From assembly GCA_905233915.1 (NCBI GenBank), contig CAJOFM010000001.1, positions 1 to 64,000 on the forward strand: 64,000 nt of DNA. Reading direction: 5' to 3'. The notes under the pieces were generated by a model, which was not told the DNA's origin, did not search any database, and worked only from the letters and a program-made list of their open reading frames with translations. Made by a program: the position numbers and the translations under genes. Below, one piece after another: positions 34,584 to 49,881 of the stretch (position 1 is the first letter of the stretch; each line of letters opens with the position of its first letter). The stretch comes from an uncultured Muribaculaceae bacterium (lineage in GTDB: Bacteria > Bacteroidota > Bacteroidia > Bacteroidales > Muribaculaceae).

Positions 34584-36667
34584 CAGATGTCGAATTTGAG
34601 GATGAGTTTGTAATTGCGGCCGGGCATGGGATAATTGAGAATGACGTCATAGTACTGGTTGAAGAGGTTGTTGACCTCGCCCGAGACTTTTAACGTCGTC
34701 TTACCCAAGTGAAACAGATAACCTGCCGAGAGGTCGTGGGTATACCAGGGTTGCTCGTGGTTCTCACGGGTGTTGGCACTAGTGTGGTAGCGCTCTCCCA
34801 CATAGATGAAGCTGTAGTTCACGTCCAAGTCATGCCAGCCCAGATGACCGACGACCGAGCCGCTGTGCCAGGGAATGTAGGCCAACTGGCCCTTGTAGGT
34901 GCCTCCGTCCTCGTTGTCGGCAGGATTGGTATAATCCTGCGCCTTCTGGTAGGTGTAACTCAGGTTGATGTCCATAATCACATCGGCAGGCAGTCGCAGG
35001 GTTGTGCGGGCAGTCACATCGATGCCACGGATTTTCACGATGCCCACGTTCATCATCATCCAGCGGTACTGGCCAGTGCCCTTGGGGACGGCAATAATCT
35101 TGTCGGTGATGTAGTTATAGTAAGCATCGGCGCTCAGTTTGACACCTGCTAAAAATCCCCGCTCGGTGAGCAACCGGTAGAGGAAACCCACATTGTACTG
35201 GGTAGCATACTCGGGGTCAAGCGTGATGTTGCCCATGTCGGTATAATACAAGTCATTGAACGTGGGCATACGGAAGATGCGCTTGTAGTAGGCACGCAGG
35301 TTAAATTCCCGATGCTGCCATGGCTGCCAACTCAAGAAAACGGCCGGTGTGACCTTATTCATATACTTGCTCATCTTGCCTACCACCTGTCCGTCGAAAC
35401 GGGCCGAAGAGCGGTCATTGACCATCGTGTAGAGCAAGCTGCCCTGGGCCTTGAAACCGTGCCAAGTGTAGGCTGTCGCCAAGGCGGTGAGCACCGTGTG
35501 ACGGATGGGGTAACCGAAACCCGTCAATGTGGCATCGAGGCTGTTCCACTGGTAGTCCACCGAGAGATTGACGTCCCAATCGGTGAGGATGGTGTATTTG
35601 TTGGCGGTGGACAGGTAGATTTCATCCTGCCAGAACTTGTTGTCGATGTACATCAAGGTGGTGTCGGGATTGAGGTAATGGAGATAGTCCCGGGAATACT
35701 TGGCGTTGAACATCATCTCGTAGCGGTCGGTGAACTTGCGCTGATAAGCTCCCTGCACAAAGAAATTGCTGTCCCACTGCTTTTGCGCGTGCTTCCACAC
35801 GTTGTTAACGATGGCGCCAGGAATGCCCTTGCTACTGTCATAGAAATAGGCCTTGGCATGCCACTTGCCGCTGGGCATCACGCCAAAGACGGCACCCTCC
35901 AAGCGATAGGAACGCACCTCACCGTTCTGGCGCACAGCCGTGGTGTCCCACGCCAAGCTGCCGTCACTGTAGTGACGCATGTAACGGAAACGGTATTTTC
36001 CTGTCGCATAGGTGAACTCACTGTTGAACGACAGGCTCACCGCACGACTCAACTTGTGTTCCCAACGCACACTGGGATTTACCAGGCCAAAGGAACCCGT
36101 CTTAAACGACACGTTGAGGTTATCCCGCTTGCCCTCCCTGAACTTGGGACGACGCGTGCGCAGGTAGATGGTACCTGCCGAGCCATAGTCCTTGGCACTC
36201 TGGAAGATATTGCTGCGCTGGCCATTGTAGAGCGAAATGGCCTCGATGTTGTCAAGCGAGAATTTGCCCAAATCCACTTGGCCGTTTTGGGCGTTGCCAA
36301 TCTGAATACCATCATAAAAAACGCCCATGTGATTGGTGCCCATCGAGCGGATATCGACCGTCTTGAGGCCACCCACGCCACCGTAATCCTTGAGCTGGAC
36401 ACCAGCAAAATAACGTACAGCATCGGCCACCGAGTGGCTGTTGAGGCCCTCGAGCTGCTTGCCCGTGAGCTCCTGCGCGGGAATGACGTCCTCATAGGGG
36501 CGCCTGCCATAGATGATGACATTCTGGATATACTGCATCGAGTCCAAACGGCCATGTCCCACAGCCGCCATGACCGAGTCGGCCTGGTGCGCAAGCACGC
36601 CTTCCTGGGCATGGCAGCACAGGAAGCACACGATGATCAATGAAGCTATCAATAACGCTCTACGCAT
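34583..36667 (-). CDS. btuB: TonB-dependent corrinoid receptor BtuB
   Basis: 694 aa from the ATG at 36667 (MRRALLIASLIIVCFLCCHAQ, a signal peptide). The open frame upstream lies inside the riboswitch and is rejected. The plug domain (about 55-170) has VIIYGRRPYEDVIPAQELTG, GVGGLKTVDIRSMGTNHMGV and FYDGIQIGNAQNGQVDLGKF. A 22-strand barrel follows, ending in the outer-membrane C-terminal signature YKLILKFDI. Imports cobalamin or other corrinoids across the outer membrane using TonB energy. Regulated by the cobalamin riboswitch directly upstream. Confidence 0.93.
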   Translation of the reverse strand: MRRALLIASLIIVCFLCCHAQEGVLAHQADSVMAAVGHGRLDSMQYIQNVIIYGRRPYEDVIPAQELTGKQLEGLNSHSVADAVRYFAGVQLKDYGGVGGLKTVDIRSMGTNHMGVFYDGIQIGNAQNGQVDLGKFSLDNIEAISLYNGQRSNIFQSAKDYGSAGTIYLRTRRPKFREGKRDNLNVSFKTGSFGLVNPSVRWEHKLSRAVSLSFNSEFTYATGKYRFRYMRHYSDGSLAWDTTAVRQNGEVRSYRLEGAVFGVMPSGKWHAKAYFYDSSKGIPGAIVNNVWKHAQKQWDSNFFVQGAYQRKFTDRYEMMFNAKYSRDYLHYLNPDTTLMYIDNKFWQDEIYLSTANKYTILTDWDVNLSVDYQWNSLDATLTGFGYPIRHTVLTALATAYTWHGFKAQGSLLYTMVNDRSSARFDGQVVGKMSKYMNKVTPAVFLSWQPWQHREFNLRAYYKRIFRMPTFNDLYYTDMGNITLDPEYATQYNVGFLYRLLTERGFLAGVKLSADAYYNYITDKIIAVPKGTGQYRWMMMNVGIVKIRGIDVTARTTLRLPADVIMDINLSYTYQKAQDYTNPADNEDGGTYKGQLAYIPWHSGSVVGHLGWHDLDVNYSFIYVGERYHTSANTRENHEQPWYTHDLSAGYLFHLGKTTLKVSGEVNNLFNQYYDVILNYPMPGRNYKLILKFDI

Positions 36668-36691
36668 TTCACGGGTCTCTATTTCACGATT

Positions 36692-36878
36692 TGGCAGGTC
36701 TTCTGACTCGCCCCTACCCTTTCTCTTGCAACCTTCCTTCCCACGTTTTCCCTGTCGGGATGTGACGCAGTGGACAGGTGCGGGATAACACATCAGGGGG
36801 CACACAGCAGCGCCGTCTGTCCAGGAATCTCACCTGGTTCCCTTTTCACCCGTGGCAAATGCCCCAGGCACCAAATCT
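36692..36878 (-). promoter_or_regulatory. Cobalamin riboswitch
   Basis: On the minus strand, conserved elements appear in order: GGTGCC near the 5' end, AAAAGGGAACCAGGTGAGATTC, a variable arm, a B12-box-like CCACTGCGTCAC, GGGAAGG, and the 3' hallmark GAGTCAGAAGACCTGCC. It ends about 25 nt before the btuB ATG with no intervening T run, so control is probably at translation initiation. Ligand binding should repress corrinoid uptake. Confidence 0.95.
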
Positions 36879-36883
36879 CGCTG

Positions 36884-36917
36884 CAAAGATACAATAAAAT
36901 AATCAGAGTATCACAAA
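36884..36917 (-). promoter_or_regulatory. Promoter of the riboswitch-btuB operon
   Basis: Minus strand: TATCTTTG (plus 36884-36891) placed a few bases before the riboswitch. A TTTG (plus 36914-36917) lies 22 nt upstream, slightly wider than usual. Confidence 0.65.
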
Positions 36918-36932
36918 CTTAAGGAAACAGCA

Positions 36933-36972
36933 TAAAAAAAACTCCGATGCGCATCGCTGCGGGTCGGAGTCT
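36933..36972 (-). terminator. Rho-independent terminator of rpoBC
   Basis: Minus strand: ACTCCGA, loop, TCGGAGT followed by TTTTTTTT, about 75 nt after the rpoC stop codon and just ahead of the btuB promoter. Confidence 0.88.
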
Positions 36973-37046
36973 CAATAAACAAATTAACTATGGAAAATTG
37001 TCTCTACTAAAACTTTCAGTATTATCATTCAAGAATTGAAATCATA

Positions 37047-40000
37047 TCAATTTTCCCCGGCCTCGGCCAGTTCGCGTTCCTGACGCGCCTGCTCGGCAAG
37101 CGCCATCTCGTTCTTGTCGCCAACAACGAGCGTCTGGTACTCGCGCAGACCGGTACCGGCAGGAATCAAGTGACCGCAGATAACGTTCTCCTTCATACCC
37201 TCGAGGTTATCCACGCGACCGTTGATAGCGGCCTCGTTGAGCACCTTGGTGGTCTCCTGGAACGAAGCGGCCGACATGAAGCTGCTGGTCTGCAAAGCCG
37301 CACGGGTAATACCCAGCAGAATCTGCTCACTGGTAGCGGGCACGGCGTCGCGCACAACTACAAGCTTCATGTCACGGCGCTTGAGCGACGAGTTGATGTC
37401 ACGCAGCTTGCGCGCGGTGATGATCTGACCATTCTGGACCTCGTCACTGTCGCCATTGTTGGTGACAATCTTCTTGCCCCAGATGCGGTCGTTCTCCTCC
37501 ATGAAGTCGCGCTTGTCAACAGTCTGCTCCTCAAGGAAGCGGGTGTCGCCCGGATCGATGATGCGCACCTTGCGCATCATCTGGCGCACGATCACCTCGA
37601 AGTGCTTGTCGTTGATCTTCACACCCTGGGTGCGGTAAACGTCCTGAACCTCGTTAACGATGTAGTCCTGAACGGCCGTGGGACCCTTGATGCGCAAGAT
37701 GTCGGCGGGAGTGACGGCACCGTCGGACAACGGAGTACCGGCACGCACGAAGTCGTTCTCCTGCACCAGAATCTGCTTGGACAGAGGCACGAGATACTTC
37801 TTCTCCTCGCCCAGGCGGTTCTTGATGGTGATTTCGCGGTTACCGCGTTTCACGCGACCAAACGATACCTCGCCATCGATCTCGCTGACCACAGCGGGGT
37901 TGGACGGGTTGCGGGCCTCGAACAACTCGGTTACACGAGGCAGACCACCTGTGATATCACCAGCGCCACCCGAGAATGAGCGCGGAATCTTAACGAACAC
38001 CTCACCAGCGGTGATTTCATCACCATCCTTCTTCATGAGGTGGGCGCGCACGGGCAGCGAGTAGGACTTCACGACATTGCCCTCGCTGTCGATTACCTCG
38101 GCCTCGGGAATGCGGTTGTGGTCCTTGGTCTCGATGATGAAGATTTCGGCATTGCCCGAGATCTCATCATATTCCTCGCGATAGGTAACGCCCTCGATCA
38201 GGTTCTTGAAGCGCAGGGTACCATCCACCTCGCTGACGATAACAGCGTTGAATGCGTCCCACTCACTGATCTTGTCACCCTCGGAAACCATGTCACCAGG
38301 CTTGAAGAACAGTTTCGAACCGTACTCGATAGGAGCATGTGTAAGCACCATGTTGGTATTGGGATCCTTGATTTGCATCTCGGCCATACGACCAACAACG
38401 ATGTCAACACCATCCTTATCACTAACGGTGCGCAGATCCTCGATCTCGATGCGACCGTTATACTTGGAAGTGATATTTGATACTGCCGAAGCATTGCTTG
38501 CCACACCACCGGCGTGGAAGGTACGCAGGGTCAGCTGAGTACCAGGCTCACCGATAGACTGAGCGGCAATCACGCCGACAGCCTCACCCTTCTGTACCAT
38601 GCGGTGAGATGCCAGGTTGCGTCCATAGCACTTAGCGCAGACACCACGCTTAGCCTCACAGGTGAGGACTGAACGGATTTCCACCGACTCGATGGGTGAA
38701 TTGTCGATGCGAGCCGCAATGGCGTCGGTGATTTCCTCACCGCTCTTGACAATCACCTCACCAGTGGTAGGATCAAGCACATCGTGTACCGACACGCGGC
38801 CCAGAATGCGCTCACCCAGCGTAGCGACAACACGGTCACCGTTGCGCACCTCGCGGCAAACGAGTCCGCGCAGCGTGCCACAGTCCTCCTCATTGATGAT
38901 CACGTCGTGAGCGACGTCAACCAGACGACGGGTCAAGTAACCGGCGTCGGCGGTCTTCAATGCGGTATCGGCAAGACCCTTACGGGCACCGTGGGTAGAG
39001 ATGAAGTACTCGAGCACTGACAGACCCTCCTTGAAGTTAGCAAGGATGGGGTTCTCGATGATCTGGTGACCACCCTCGACACCAGACTTCTGGGGCTTGG
39101 CCATCAGACCACGCATACCAGAGAGCTGGCGAATCTGGTCCTTAGAACCACGGGCACCCGAGTCAAGCATCATGAATACCGAGTTGAAGCCCTGCTTGTC
39201 GGCAGTAATCTGCTTCATCAGCTCATTGGTGAGCTCGGTGTTCACGTTGGTCCAGATATCGATAACCTGGTTGTAACGCTCGTTGTCGGTGATGGCACCC
39301 ATGTCATAGTCCATCTTAATCTGCTCGGCACGGGCATCACCCTCGGCGATGATCTCAGCCTTGCGGTCAGGGATGAGCACGTCGTTCAGGTTGAACGACA
39401 GGCCACCCTTGAATGCCATGTAGTAACCCATGTTCTTGACGTCGTCAAGGAACTGTGCCGAACGGGGCACACCGCAGTTGCGGATGACACGGGTAATGAT
39501 GTTGCGGAGCGACTTCTTGGAAATCAGCTCGTTAACGTAACCAATCTCGTAAGGCACGGTGTTGTTGAAGATGATGCGGCCCACCGAGGTCTCCTCAACG
39601 AGCTTCTGCTCATGTTCGCCGTTCTCATTAACGACGTCAACAACAACGCTGATGATGGCGTGCATAGCCACCTTGCCCTCGTTGTAAGCCACCAGGGCCT
39701 CCTCGGGTCCGTAGAACTTGAGTCCCTCGCCCTTGTCGCCCTTGCGCAGCTTGGTGATATAATAGAGACCGAGTACCATATCCTGAGAAGGAACGGTCAC
39801 GGGGTCGCCATTAGCGGGATTGAGGATGTTGTGAGGCTCGAGCATGAGCATCTGTGCCTCGACAACGGCCTCATTGCCCAGCGGCAGGTGGACTGCCATC
39901 TGGTCACCGTCGAAGTCGGCGTTGAATGCCGTACATGCCAACGGGTGCAGCTGAATGGCCTTACCCTCGATAAGTTTGGGCTGGAACGCCTGGATACCCA

Positions 40001-41348
40001 GACGGTGTAACGTCGGTGCACGGTTCAGGAGCACGGGATGACCCTTCATCACGTTCTCGAGAATGTCCCAAACGACGGGCTCCTTGCGGTCCACGATCTT
40101 CTTGGCACTCTTGACGGTCTTAACGATACCGCGCTCGATGAGCTTGCGGATCACAAAGGGCTTGTACAGCTCGGCTGCCATGTCCTTGGGGATACCACAC
40201 TCACCCATCTTCAACTCAGGACCTACAACGATAACCGAGCGGGCTGAATAGTCCACACGTTTACCGAGCAGATTCTGACGGAAACGACCTTGCTTACCCT
40301 TAAGGCTGTCGCTCAAGGACTTGAGAGGACGGTTGGAGTCGCTCTTGACAGCGCTCGACTTGCGCGAGTTGTCAAGCAACGAGTCAACGGCCTCCTGCAA
40401 CATACGCTTCTCATTGCGCATGATGACCTCGGGAGCCTTAATCTCGATGAGTCGTTTCAGACGCGTGTTGCGGATGATCACGCGGCGATACAAGTCGTTG
40501 ACGTCACTGGTTGCGAAACGGCCACCATCCAGCGGGATGAGGGGACGCAACTCGGGCGGAATCACGGGGATGACCTTGAGGATCATCCACTCGGGACGGT
40601 TCACGCCCTTGCTGGAACGGAACGACTCAACCACCTGGAGGCGCTTGAGCGCCTCGGTCTTGCGCTGCTGTGAGTTCTCCTTGTAGGCACGGTCACGCAA
40701 GGTGTTGGCCAACGAGTCGAGGTCGAGCTCGGCAAGGAGGTCATAGATAGCCTCGGCGCCCATCTTGGCGATGAACTTGTCGGGGTTATCGTTCTCGAGC
40801 GACTGGTTGTCCTTGGGCAGCTTGTCCAGGATAGCCAGGTACTCGTCCTCGGTGAGAAGGTCATACTTCTGCAACTCACGGGTCTCAGTGCCGTTGTCAT
40901 ACTTCACACCAGCAGGATTGATGACGACATAACGCTCATAATAGATGATCATGTCGAGCTTCTTGGTGGGGATACCCAACAGATAACCGATCTTGTTGGG
41001 CAACGAGCGGAAGTACCAGATGTGAGCCACCGGCACGACGAGCTCGATGTGTCCGCTGCGCTCGCGGCGCACCTTCTTCTCAGTCACCTCGACACCACAG
41101 TGGTCGCACACGATGCCCTTGTAGCGGATGCGCTTGTATTTACCGCAATGGCACTCATAGTCCTTGACAGGACCGAAGATGCGCTCGCAGAACAGGCCGT
41201 CGCGCTCGGGCTTGTAAGTACGATAGTTGATGGTCTCGGGCTTGAGGACCTCACCATGTGAATTCTCCAGGATTTCGTCGGGCGAAGCCAGACTGATGGA
41301 AATCTTGGTGAAATTATTCTTTATCTTTGTATCTCTCTTGAAAGCCAT
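37047..41348 (-). CDS. rpoC: RNA polymerase beta' subunit
   Basis: 1433 aa, full length for Bacteroidota. The N-terminal zinc ribbon has [20 protein letters not shown]. The active site [12 protein letters not shown] carries the three Mg-binding Asp. The bridge helix/trigger loop region follows ([19 protein letters not shown]). A second zinc site is [32 protein letters not shown] is the conserved C-terminal block. Starts 18 nt after rpoB and is followed by a terminator. No intein or split is seen. Confidence 0.99.
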   Translation of the reverse strand: MAFKRDTKIKNNFTKISISLASPDEILENSHGEVLKPETINYRTYKPERDGLFCERIFGPVKDYECHCGKYKRIRYKGIVCDHCGVEVTEKKVRRERSGHIELVVPVAHIWYFRSLPNKIGYLLGIPTKKLDMIIYYERYVVINPAGVKYDNGTETRELQKYDLLTEDEYLAILDKLPKDNQSLENDNPDKFIAKMGAEAIYDLLAELDLDSLANTLRDRAYKENSQQRKTEALKRLQVVESFRSSKGVNRPEWMILKVIPVIPPELRPLIPLDGGRFATSDVNDLYRRVIIRNTRLKRLIEIKAPEVIMRNEKRMLQEAVDSLLDNSRKSSAVKSDSNRPLKSLSDSLKGKQGRFRQNLLGKRVDYSARSVIVVGPELKMGECGIPKDMAAELYKPFVIRKLIERGIVKTVKSAKKIVDRKEPVVWDILENVMKGHPVLLNRAPTLHRLGIQAFQPKLIEGKAIQLHPLACTAFNADFDGDQMAVHLPLGNEAVVEAQMLMLEPHNILNPANGDPVTVPSQDMVLGLYYITKLRKGDKGEGLKFYGPEEALVAYNEGKVAMHAIISVVVDVVNENGEHEQKLVEETSVGRIIFNNTVPYEIGYVNELISKKSLRNIITRVIRNCGVPRSAQFLDDVKNMGYYMAFKGGLSFNLNDVLIPDRKAEIIAEGDARAEQIKMDYDMGAITDNERYNQVIDIWTNVNTELTNELMKQITADKQGFNSVFMMLDSGARGSKDQIRQLSGMRGLMAKPQKSGVEGGHQIIENPILANFKEGLSVLEYFISTHGARKGLADTALKTADAGYLTRRLVDVAHDVIINEEDCGTLRGLVCREVRNGDRVVATLGERILGRVSVHDVLDPTTGEVIVKSGEEITDAIAARIDNSPIESVEIRSVLTCEAKRGVCAKCYGRNLASHRMVQKGEAVGVIAAQSIGEPGTQLTLRTFHAGGVASNASAVSNITSKYNGRIEIEDLRTVSDKDGVDIVVGRMAEMQIKDPNTNMVLTHAPIEYGSKLFFKPGDMVSEGDKISEWDAFNAVIVSEVDGTLRFKNLIEGVTYREEYDEISGNAEIFIIETKDHNRIPEAEVIDSEGNVVKSYSLPVRAHLMKKDGDEITAGEVFVKIPRSFSGGAGDITGGLPRVTELFEARNPSNPAVVSEIDGEVSFGRVKRGNREITIKNRLGEEKKYLVPLSKQILVQENDFVRAGTPLSDGAVTPADILRIKGPTAVQDYIVNEVQDVYRTQGVKINDKHFEVIVRQMMRKVRIIDPGDTRFLEEQTVDKRDFMEENDRIWGKKIVTNNGDSDEVQNGQIITARKLRDINSSLKRRDMKLVVVRDAVPATSEQILLGITRAALQTSSFMSAASFQETTKVLNEAAINGRVDNLEGMKENVICGHLIPAGTGLREYQTLVVGDKNEMALAEQARQERELAEAGEN

Positions 41349-41366
41349 AGTTGAGGAAGTGTAAAA

Positions 41367-45179
<3,813 letters not shown>

Positions 45180-45232
45180 TAAGTTTTGTGAACTCTAATG
45201 AGATTGTTGATAAACGAAATAATAGTCAGTTC

Positions 45233-45340
45233 TGCGTCCATCGACATCCACTGCATGGGTCGTGACAGGGACGCAATCACTTGAGGATCAACATTCATCG
45301 CGAGTCTTGCCGCACCGGCATGAGGCCGCTGTGCGGCAAG
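45233..45340 (-). other. Structured rpoB leader with two inverted repeats
   Basis: Between the rplL terminator and rpoB lie a perfect 10-bp stem CTTGCCGCAC/GTGCGGCAAG (45306-45340, with an inner CGGC/GGCCG pairing) and a 7-bp repeat TGCGTCC/GGACGCA (about 45236-45274). No TAnnTTTG box was found in the gap, so rpoB is probably reached by read-through from rplL. Confidence 0.55.
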
Positions 45341-45377
45341 CTCTTGATGAAATGTTTTGTGCAGGTCAAATTTGACA

Positions 45378-45417
45378 CAAAAAGGTTAAGAACCCACTCA
45401 TGTGGGGATTCTTAACC
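45378..45417 (-). terminator. rplL-rpoB terminator/attenuator
   Basis: Minus strand: GGTTAAGAA, CCCCAC/GTGGG inner pairs, TTCTTAACC, then TTTTTGTG. Lies 24 nt after rplL. A partial terminator here would set the ratio of ribosomal protein to RNA polymerase, as known for the Escherichia coli rplL-rpoB attenuator. Confidence 0.8.
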
Positions 45418-45440
45418 CAAACACCCGTTAGGGGGTGCTA

Positions 45441-45818
45441 TTATTTCAGTTCAACCTCGGCACCCAGGCCCTCGAGCTCTGCCTTGAGAGCATCGGCCTC
45501 GTCCTTGGATGCACCCTCCTTGAGGGTAGCGGGAGCCTTGTCGACCATGTCCTTAGCGTCCTTCAGACCAAGGCTCAGGAGTTCCTTCACCTTCTTGATC
45601 ACCTGGAGCTTCTGGGCACCGGCGTTCTTGAGGACAACGTCAAACGAAGTCTTCTCCTCGGCCTCAGCGGCTGCACCAGCAGCGGGACCAGCGGCAACAG
45701 CAACAGCTGCAGCGGCGGGCTCGATGCCATATTCGTCCTTCAAAATCTGAGCAAGCTCGTTAACTTCCTTTACGGTAAGGTTCACTAACTGTTCTGCAAA
45801 AGCTTTCAAATCTGCCAT
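45441..45818 (-). CDS. rplL: 50S ribosomal protein L7/L12
   Basis: 125 aa. The acidic stalk protein that recruits translation GTPases. N-terminal dimerisation helix ([20 protein letters not shown]), an Ala-rich hinge (about 35-52), and a C-terminal factor-binding domain ([20 protein letters not shown], a conserved helix). 38 nt after rplJ. Confidence 0.98.
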   Translation of the reverse strand: MADLKAFAEQLVNLTVKEVNELAQILKDEYGIEPAAAAVAVAAGPAAGAAAEAEEKTSFDVVLKNAGAQKLQVIKKVKELLSLGLKDAKDMVDKAPATLKEGASKDEADALKAELEGLGAEVELK

Positions 45819-45856
45819 AATAGTATGGATTTAAAATTGTTTGTTGTTTTTGTTGA

Positions 45857-46381
45857 TTAATTTTCTTTTTTGGATAAGGTTTCCAGAACTCCGTGGAGCT
45901 TATTGCCACCCGACTGGAGAGCGCTGATAACGTTCTTGGCCGGCGACTGCAGCAATGCCACAACATCGGCGATGAGCTCGTTCTTGCTCTTGATGGCCAC
46001 GAGAGCGTCAAGGTTCTGCTCGCCTACATAGACGGTCTCCTCAACATAAGCAGCCTTAAATGCGGGGATGGTCTCCTTCTTACCGCGGAATTCCTTGATG
46101 AGTTTAGCAGGCGCGTTACCCGTGTCGCTGAGCAACAGGGTCGTGGGGCCAGCCAGGGAGTCATAGAGGCCACTGTAGTCGATGTCACAAGCATCCATGG
46201 CCTTCTTCAACAGGGTGTTCTTAACCACCATCATCTTGATGCCAGCCTTGAACGCTGCACGGCGCAGGTCCACGGTCTTCTCGGCATTAAGAGAAGTAGT
46301 GTTAGCCAGATAAACAACGCTATACTGGTCAAGAGTTTCCTTGATCTTGTCGATCATTAAGGTCTTATCTTCCTTCTTCAT
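45857..46381 (-). CDS. rplJ: 50S ribosomal protein L10
   Basis: 174 aa. Base of the ribosomal stalk; binds 23S rRNA and L7/L12 dimers. Typical blocks: VVYLANTTSLNAEKTVDLRR, MMVVKNTLLKKA, LAGPTTLLLS. The C-terminal helix (ELIADVVALLQSPAKNVISAL) carries the L12 binding sites. Spaced 24 nt from rplA, so no separate L10-binding leader exists between them. Confidence 0.98.
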   Translation of the reverse strand: MKKEDKTLMIDKIKETLDQYSVVYLANTTSLNAEKTVDLRRAAFKAGIKMMVVKNTLLKKAMDACDIDYSGLYDSLAGPTTLLLSDTGNAPAKLIKEFRGKKETIPAFKAAYVEETVYVGEQNLDALVAIKSKNELIADVVALLQSPAKNVISALQSGGNKLHGVLETLSKKEN

Positions 46382-46405
46382 TTTGTCTAAATCGTTTTAA
46401 AATGT

Positions 46406-47101
<696 letters not shown>

Positions 47102-47115
47102 AATCAATAAAGTTT

Positions 47116-47559
47116 TTAAACGTTCTCAGGGAATTGACCCTTTACAGTGATACCCATACTTCTTGCTGTTCCGGCCACCATACGCATAGCCGAGGCTAAT
47201 GTAAAACAGTTCAAATCAGGCATTTTGTCTTCGGCAATCTCCTTCACCTGATCCCAGGTCACGGAAGCCACCTTAACGCGGTTGGGCTCACCGGAACCAC
47301 CCTTGACCTTAGCGGCCTCGAGCAACTGTACGGGCACGGGAGAAGTCTTGACGATGAAGTCAAAACTCTTGTCGGCGTAGTAAGAGATCACTACGGGCAA
47401 CACCTTGCCAGCCTTAGCCTGGGTGCGGGCGTTGAATTGCTTGCAAAAATCCATGATGTTGATACCCTTAGAACCCAGAGCGGGGCCTACGGGAGGAGAG
47501 GGGTTTGCTGCCCCACCCTTAATCTGCAATTTGATCTGTCCAGCAATTTCTTTAGCCAT
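47116..47559 (-). CDS. rplK: 50S ribosomal protein L11
   Basis: 147 aa. Binds the GTPase-associated centre of 23S rRNA. N-terminal [19 protein letters not shown] and the C-terminal rRNA-binding domain with [21 protein letters not shown] block ([19 protein letters not shown]). Between nusG and rplA, the standard order. Confidence 0.98.
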   Translation of the reverse strand: MAKEIAGQIKLQIKGGAANPSPPVGPALGSKGINIMDFCKQFNARTQAKAGKVLPVVISYYADKSFDFIVKTSPVPVQLLEAAKVKGGSGEPNRVKVASVTWDQVKEIAEDKMPDLNCFTLASAMRMVAGTARSMGITVKGQFPENV

Positions 47560-47634
47560 TGTACAAATTCAATTTATATAGGTGTTAAAAAAACAGTGTA
47601 AGCAACGCACGATTGCGTAACATCGACCGTGCTG

Positions 47635-48189
47635 TTACTCACGTTCGACTTGCGAATGATCCAACTTGAGTGGTGTTTCTCGACCGAAAACCTTCACCAT
47701 CACCGTGAGCTCGCGCTTCTCGGCGTTGATCTCCTTGATCTCGCCGATGAAGCCCGAGAAGGGACCGTAGTTGACCTTTACCGACTCGCCCACGACATAG
47801 TCGTTGACGGCATCGGCGGCCTCCATCTCGCGCGCCTCGGCCTGACCGAGCATGGTCAGAATCTGCTGCTCGGGCACGGGCTCGGGACGACGTTCTCCCT
47901 CACGTGAGCGCACGAAGTTCACCACGTTGGTGGTGTCCTGCAGCGTCACTTCAATGTCAGGGATGAGCTCCAGCTTAACAAACACATAACCCGAGAACAT
48001 AACTTTCTCCTTGAGAACCTTCTTCCCGGCACGTGTAGTGTAAACTTTCTCGGTGGGGACGAGAATCTGCGAGATATTCTCGGCATAGACAGGATTATTC
48101 TTCCTGTAACCCTCGATCATCTCCTTGACCTTCATCTCCTTACCAGAGATAGTACGCAGAATGTACCACTGATGCTTAGCCTGAGACAT
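47635..48189 (-). CDS. nusG: Transcription antitermination factor NusG
   Basis: 184 aa. The NGN domain (about 5-115; WYILRTISGKEMKVKEMIEG, GYVFVKLEL) binds RNA polymerase. The C-terminal KOW domain (VNYGPFSGFIGEIKEINAEK) contacts ribosomal S10 or Rho. The loop RSREGERRPEPVPEQQ is slightly longer than in proteobacteria, common in this phylum. Followed by rplK after 75 nt. Confidence 0.97.
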   Translation of the reverse strand: MSQAKHQWYILRTISGKEMKVKEMIEGYRKNNPVYAENISQILVPTEKVYTTRAGKKVLKEKVMFSGYVFVKLELIPDIEVTLQDTTNVVNFVRSREGERRPEPVPEQQILTMLGQAEAREMEAADAVNDYVVGESVKVNYGPFSGFIGEIKEINAEKRELTVMVKVFGRETPLKLDHSQVERE

Positions 48190-48299
48190 AGTTGTGACTT
48201 GCGCTGTGACAGTAATTGGTTAATAACGTTGTTTAAGAAACACACCGCGCACCACAGGCGCGCAGTTACTCATTGAGTGATAGGCGGACTGTTGCCCGA

Positions 48300-48506
48300 T
48301 TAGGCAGCAACGCCGTAGACGAGATGCATCACTCCATTGATGCACCAGTCAATGATCCAGATGACCAGGGACGCGATGATGGAAGCAACCATCACGACAA
48401 TGGTACTATTGGCCAGTTCACTCGAAGTGGGCCAGGAAACCTTATGAACGAGCTCGTTATAAGATTCCTTAATATCCGTAAGTCTGTTATTAAAAAACTT
48501 CTTCAT
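48300..48506 (-). CDS. secE: Preprotein translocase subunit SecE
   Basis: 68 aa from the ATG at 48506 (MKKFFNNRLTDIKESYNELV). The open frame extends upstream to a GTG overlapping tRNA-Trp and is rejected. An amphipathic helix with HKVSWPTSSEL, the conserved SecE motif, precedes one transmembrane helix (STIVVMVASIIASLVIWIID). Essential partner of SecY. Located between tRNA-Trp and nusG, the standard position. Confidence 0.96.
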   Translation of the reverse strand: MKKFFNNRLTDIKESYNELVHKVSWPTSSELANSTIVVMVASIIASLVIWIIDWCINGVMHLVYGVAA

Positions 48507-48527
48507 TTGTTTATTTCTATTATTTTG

Positions 48528-48600
48528 CACGGGAAGTAAGGCTCGAACTCACGACCTACGGTTTTGGAGACCGTCGCTCTACCAACTGAGCTATTCCCGT
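48528..48600 (-). tRNA. tRNA-Trp (anticodon CCA)
   Basis: 73 nt cloverleaf: acceptor ACGGGAA/TTCCCGT, D arm AGCTCAGTTGGTAGAGC, anticodon loop CTCCAAA and T arm GTTCGAGCC. Discriminator G. CCA is not encoded. Sits between tuf and secE, its usual place in bacteria. Confidence 0.97.
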
Positions 48601-48604
48601 ATTT

Positions 48605-48638
48605 AAAAAGGTCTGACTGGCATGCAGCCAGACCTTTT
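48605..48638 (-). terminator. Terminator after tuf
   Basis: Minus strand: AAAGGTCTGGCTGC, loop ATGC-type, CAGTCAGACCTTTTT. Sits between tuf and tRNA-Trp, so it should reduce transcription into secE-nusG. Confidence 0.82.
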
Positions 48639-48681
48639 ATCTTTTTGCCAGCGTAAACCGGCGGTTGTTGAGGCTAAAGGA

Positions 48682-49881
48682 TTAGTCCTCGATGATGCCA
48701 GTGATCTGACCCGAACCCACGGTGCGGCCACCCTCGCGGATAGCGAAACGCAGACCTTCGCTGCAAGCAACCGGGGTGATCAGCTTGACGTCGATCTCGA
48801 CGTTGTCACCAGGCATTACCATCTCGACACCAGCGGGGAGCATGATCTCACCGGTTACATCCAGGGTGCGGATGTAGAACTGGGGACGATAGTGGTTGTG
48901 GAACGGAGTGTGACGGCCACCCTCCTCTTTCTTGAGGACGTAGATCGAAGCCTTGAAGTGGTCGTGGGGTTTGATAACGCCGGGGTGGCAGATTACCATA
49001 CCGCGCTTGATGGTCTTGTAGTCGATACCGCGGAGCAGCAGACCTACGTTGTCACCAGCCTCACCCTCGTCGAGGATCTTGCGGAACATCTCGACACCGG
49101 TTACTACTGACTTCATCTCAGCACCCAGACCCATGATCTGAACCTCGTCGCTCACCTTAACGACACCAGTCTCGATACGACCGGTAGCAACGGTGCCACG
49201 GCCAGTGATTGAGAAGACGTCCTCGATGGGCATCAGGAAGGGCTTGTCGCGATCACGCGGGGGCAGGGGGATCCACTCGTCAACGGCGTTCATCAGCTCG
49301 CGAACGGTGTCTTCCCACTTGGGATCACCCTGGAGAGCACCAAGAGCAGAGCCCTTGATGATGGGGGTGTTCTCACCGTCGAAATCATACTCAGAGAGGA
49401 GGTCGCGAACGTCCATCTCAACGAGCTCGATCATCTCCTCGTCAACGTCGGGAGAGTCACACTTGTTAAGGAAGATAACCAGACGGGGCACGTTCACCTG
49501 ACGGGCGAGCAGGATGTGCTCGCGGGTCTGAGGCATAACGCCGTCGGTTGCAGCAACAACTACAATAGCACCGTCCATCTGAGCGGCACCAGTTACCATG
49601 TTCTTTACATAGTCAGCGTGGCCCGGGCAGTCAACGTGAGCATAGTGACGGTTCTTGGTCTCATACTCAACGTGAGCGGTGTTGATAGTAATACCGCGCT
49701 CCTTCTCCTCGGGAGCGTTGTCGATCGAGTCGAACGAACGAACGCTATCGCCAGCGATGTCACCGTCCTTAGCAAGCACGGTGGTGATAGCAGCGGTCAG
49801 GGTAGTTTTACCGTGGTCAACGTGACCAATGGTACCGATGTTAACATGCGGTTTTGTTCTTTCAAAATGCTCTTTTGCCAT
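48682..49881 (-). CDS. tuf: Elongation factor Tu
   Basis: 399 aa. Delivers aminoacyl-tRNA to the ribosome. G domain: GHVDHGKT (P loop), [12 protein letters not shown] (switch I), DCPGHADY (G3), NKCD (G4) and GSALGAL (G5). Domains II and III follow, ending [18 protein letters not shown]. The first residues are [19 protein letters not shown]. Preceded by four tRNAs in the same orientation. Confidence 0.99.
   Translation of the reverse strand: MAKEHFERTKPHVNIGTIGHVDHGKTTLTAAITTVLAKDGDIAGDSVRSFDSIDNAPEEKERGITINTAHVEYETKNRHYAHVDCPGHADYVKNMVTGAAQMDGAIVVVAATDGVMPQTREHILLARQVNVPRLVIFLNKCDSPDVDEEMIELVEMDVRDLLSEYDFDGENTPIIKGSALGALQGDPKWEDTVRELMNAVDEWIPLPPRDRDKPFLMPIEDVFSITGRGTVATGRIETGVVKVSDEVQIMGLGAEMKSVVTGVEMFRKILDEGEAGDNVGLLLRGIDYKTIKRGMVICHPGVIKPHDHFKASIYVLKKEEGGRHTPFHNHYRPQFYIRTLDVTGEIMLPAGVEMVMPGDNVEIDVKLITPVACSEGLRFAIREGGRTVGSGQITGIIED

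Noticed and set aside
35312..36643. 443-codon plus-strand reading frame opposite btuB
   Set aside because: Antisense to a clear TonB receptor, with no family motif or start signals.
36668..36805. 46-codon N-terminal extension of btuB
   Set aside because: Falls inside the cobalamin riboswitch; the signal peptide begins at 36667.
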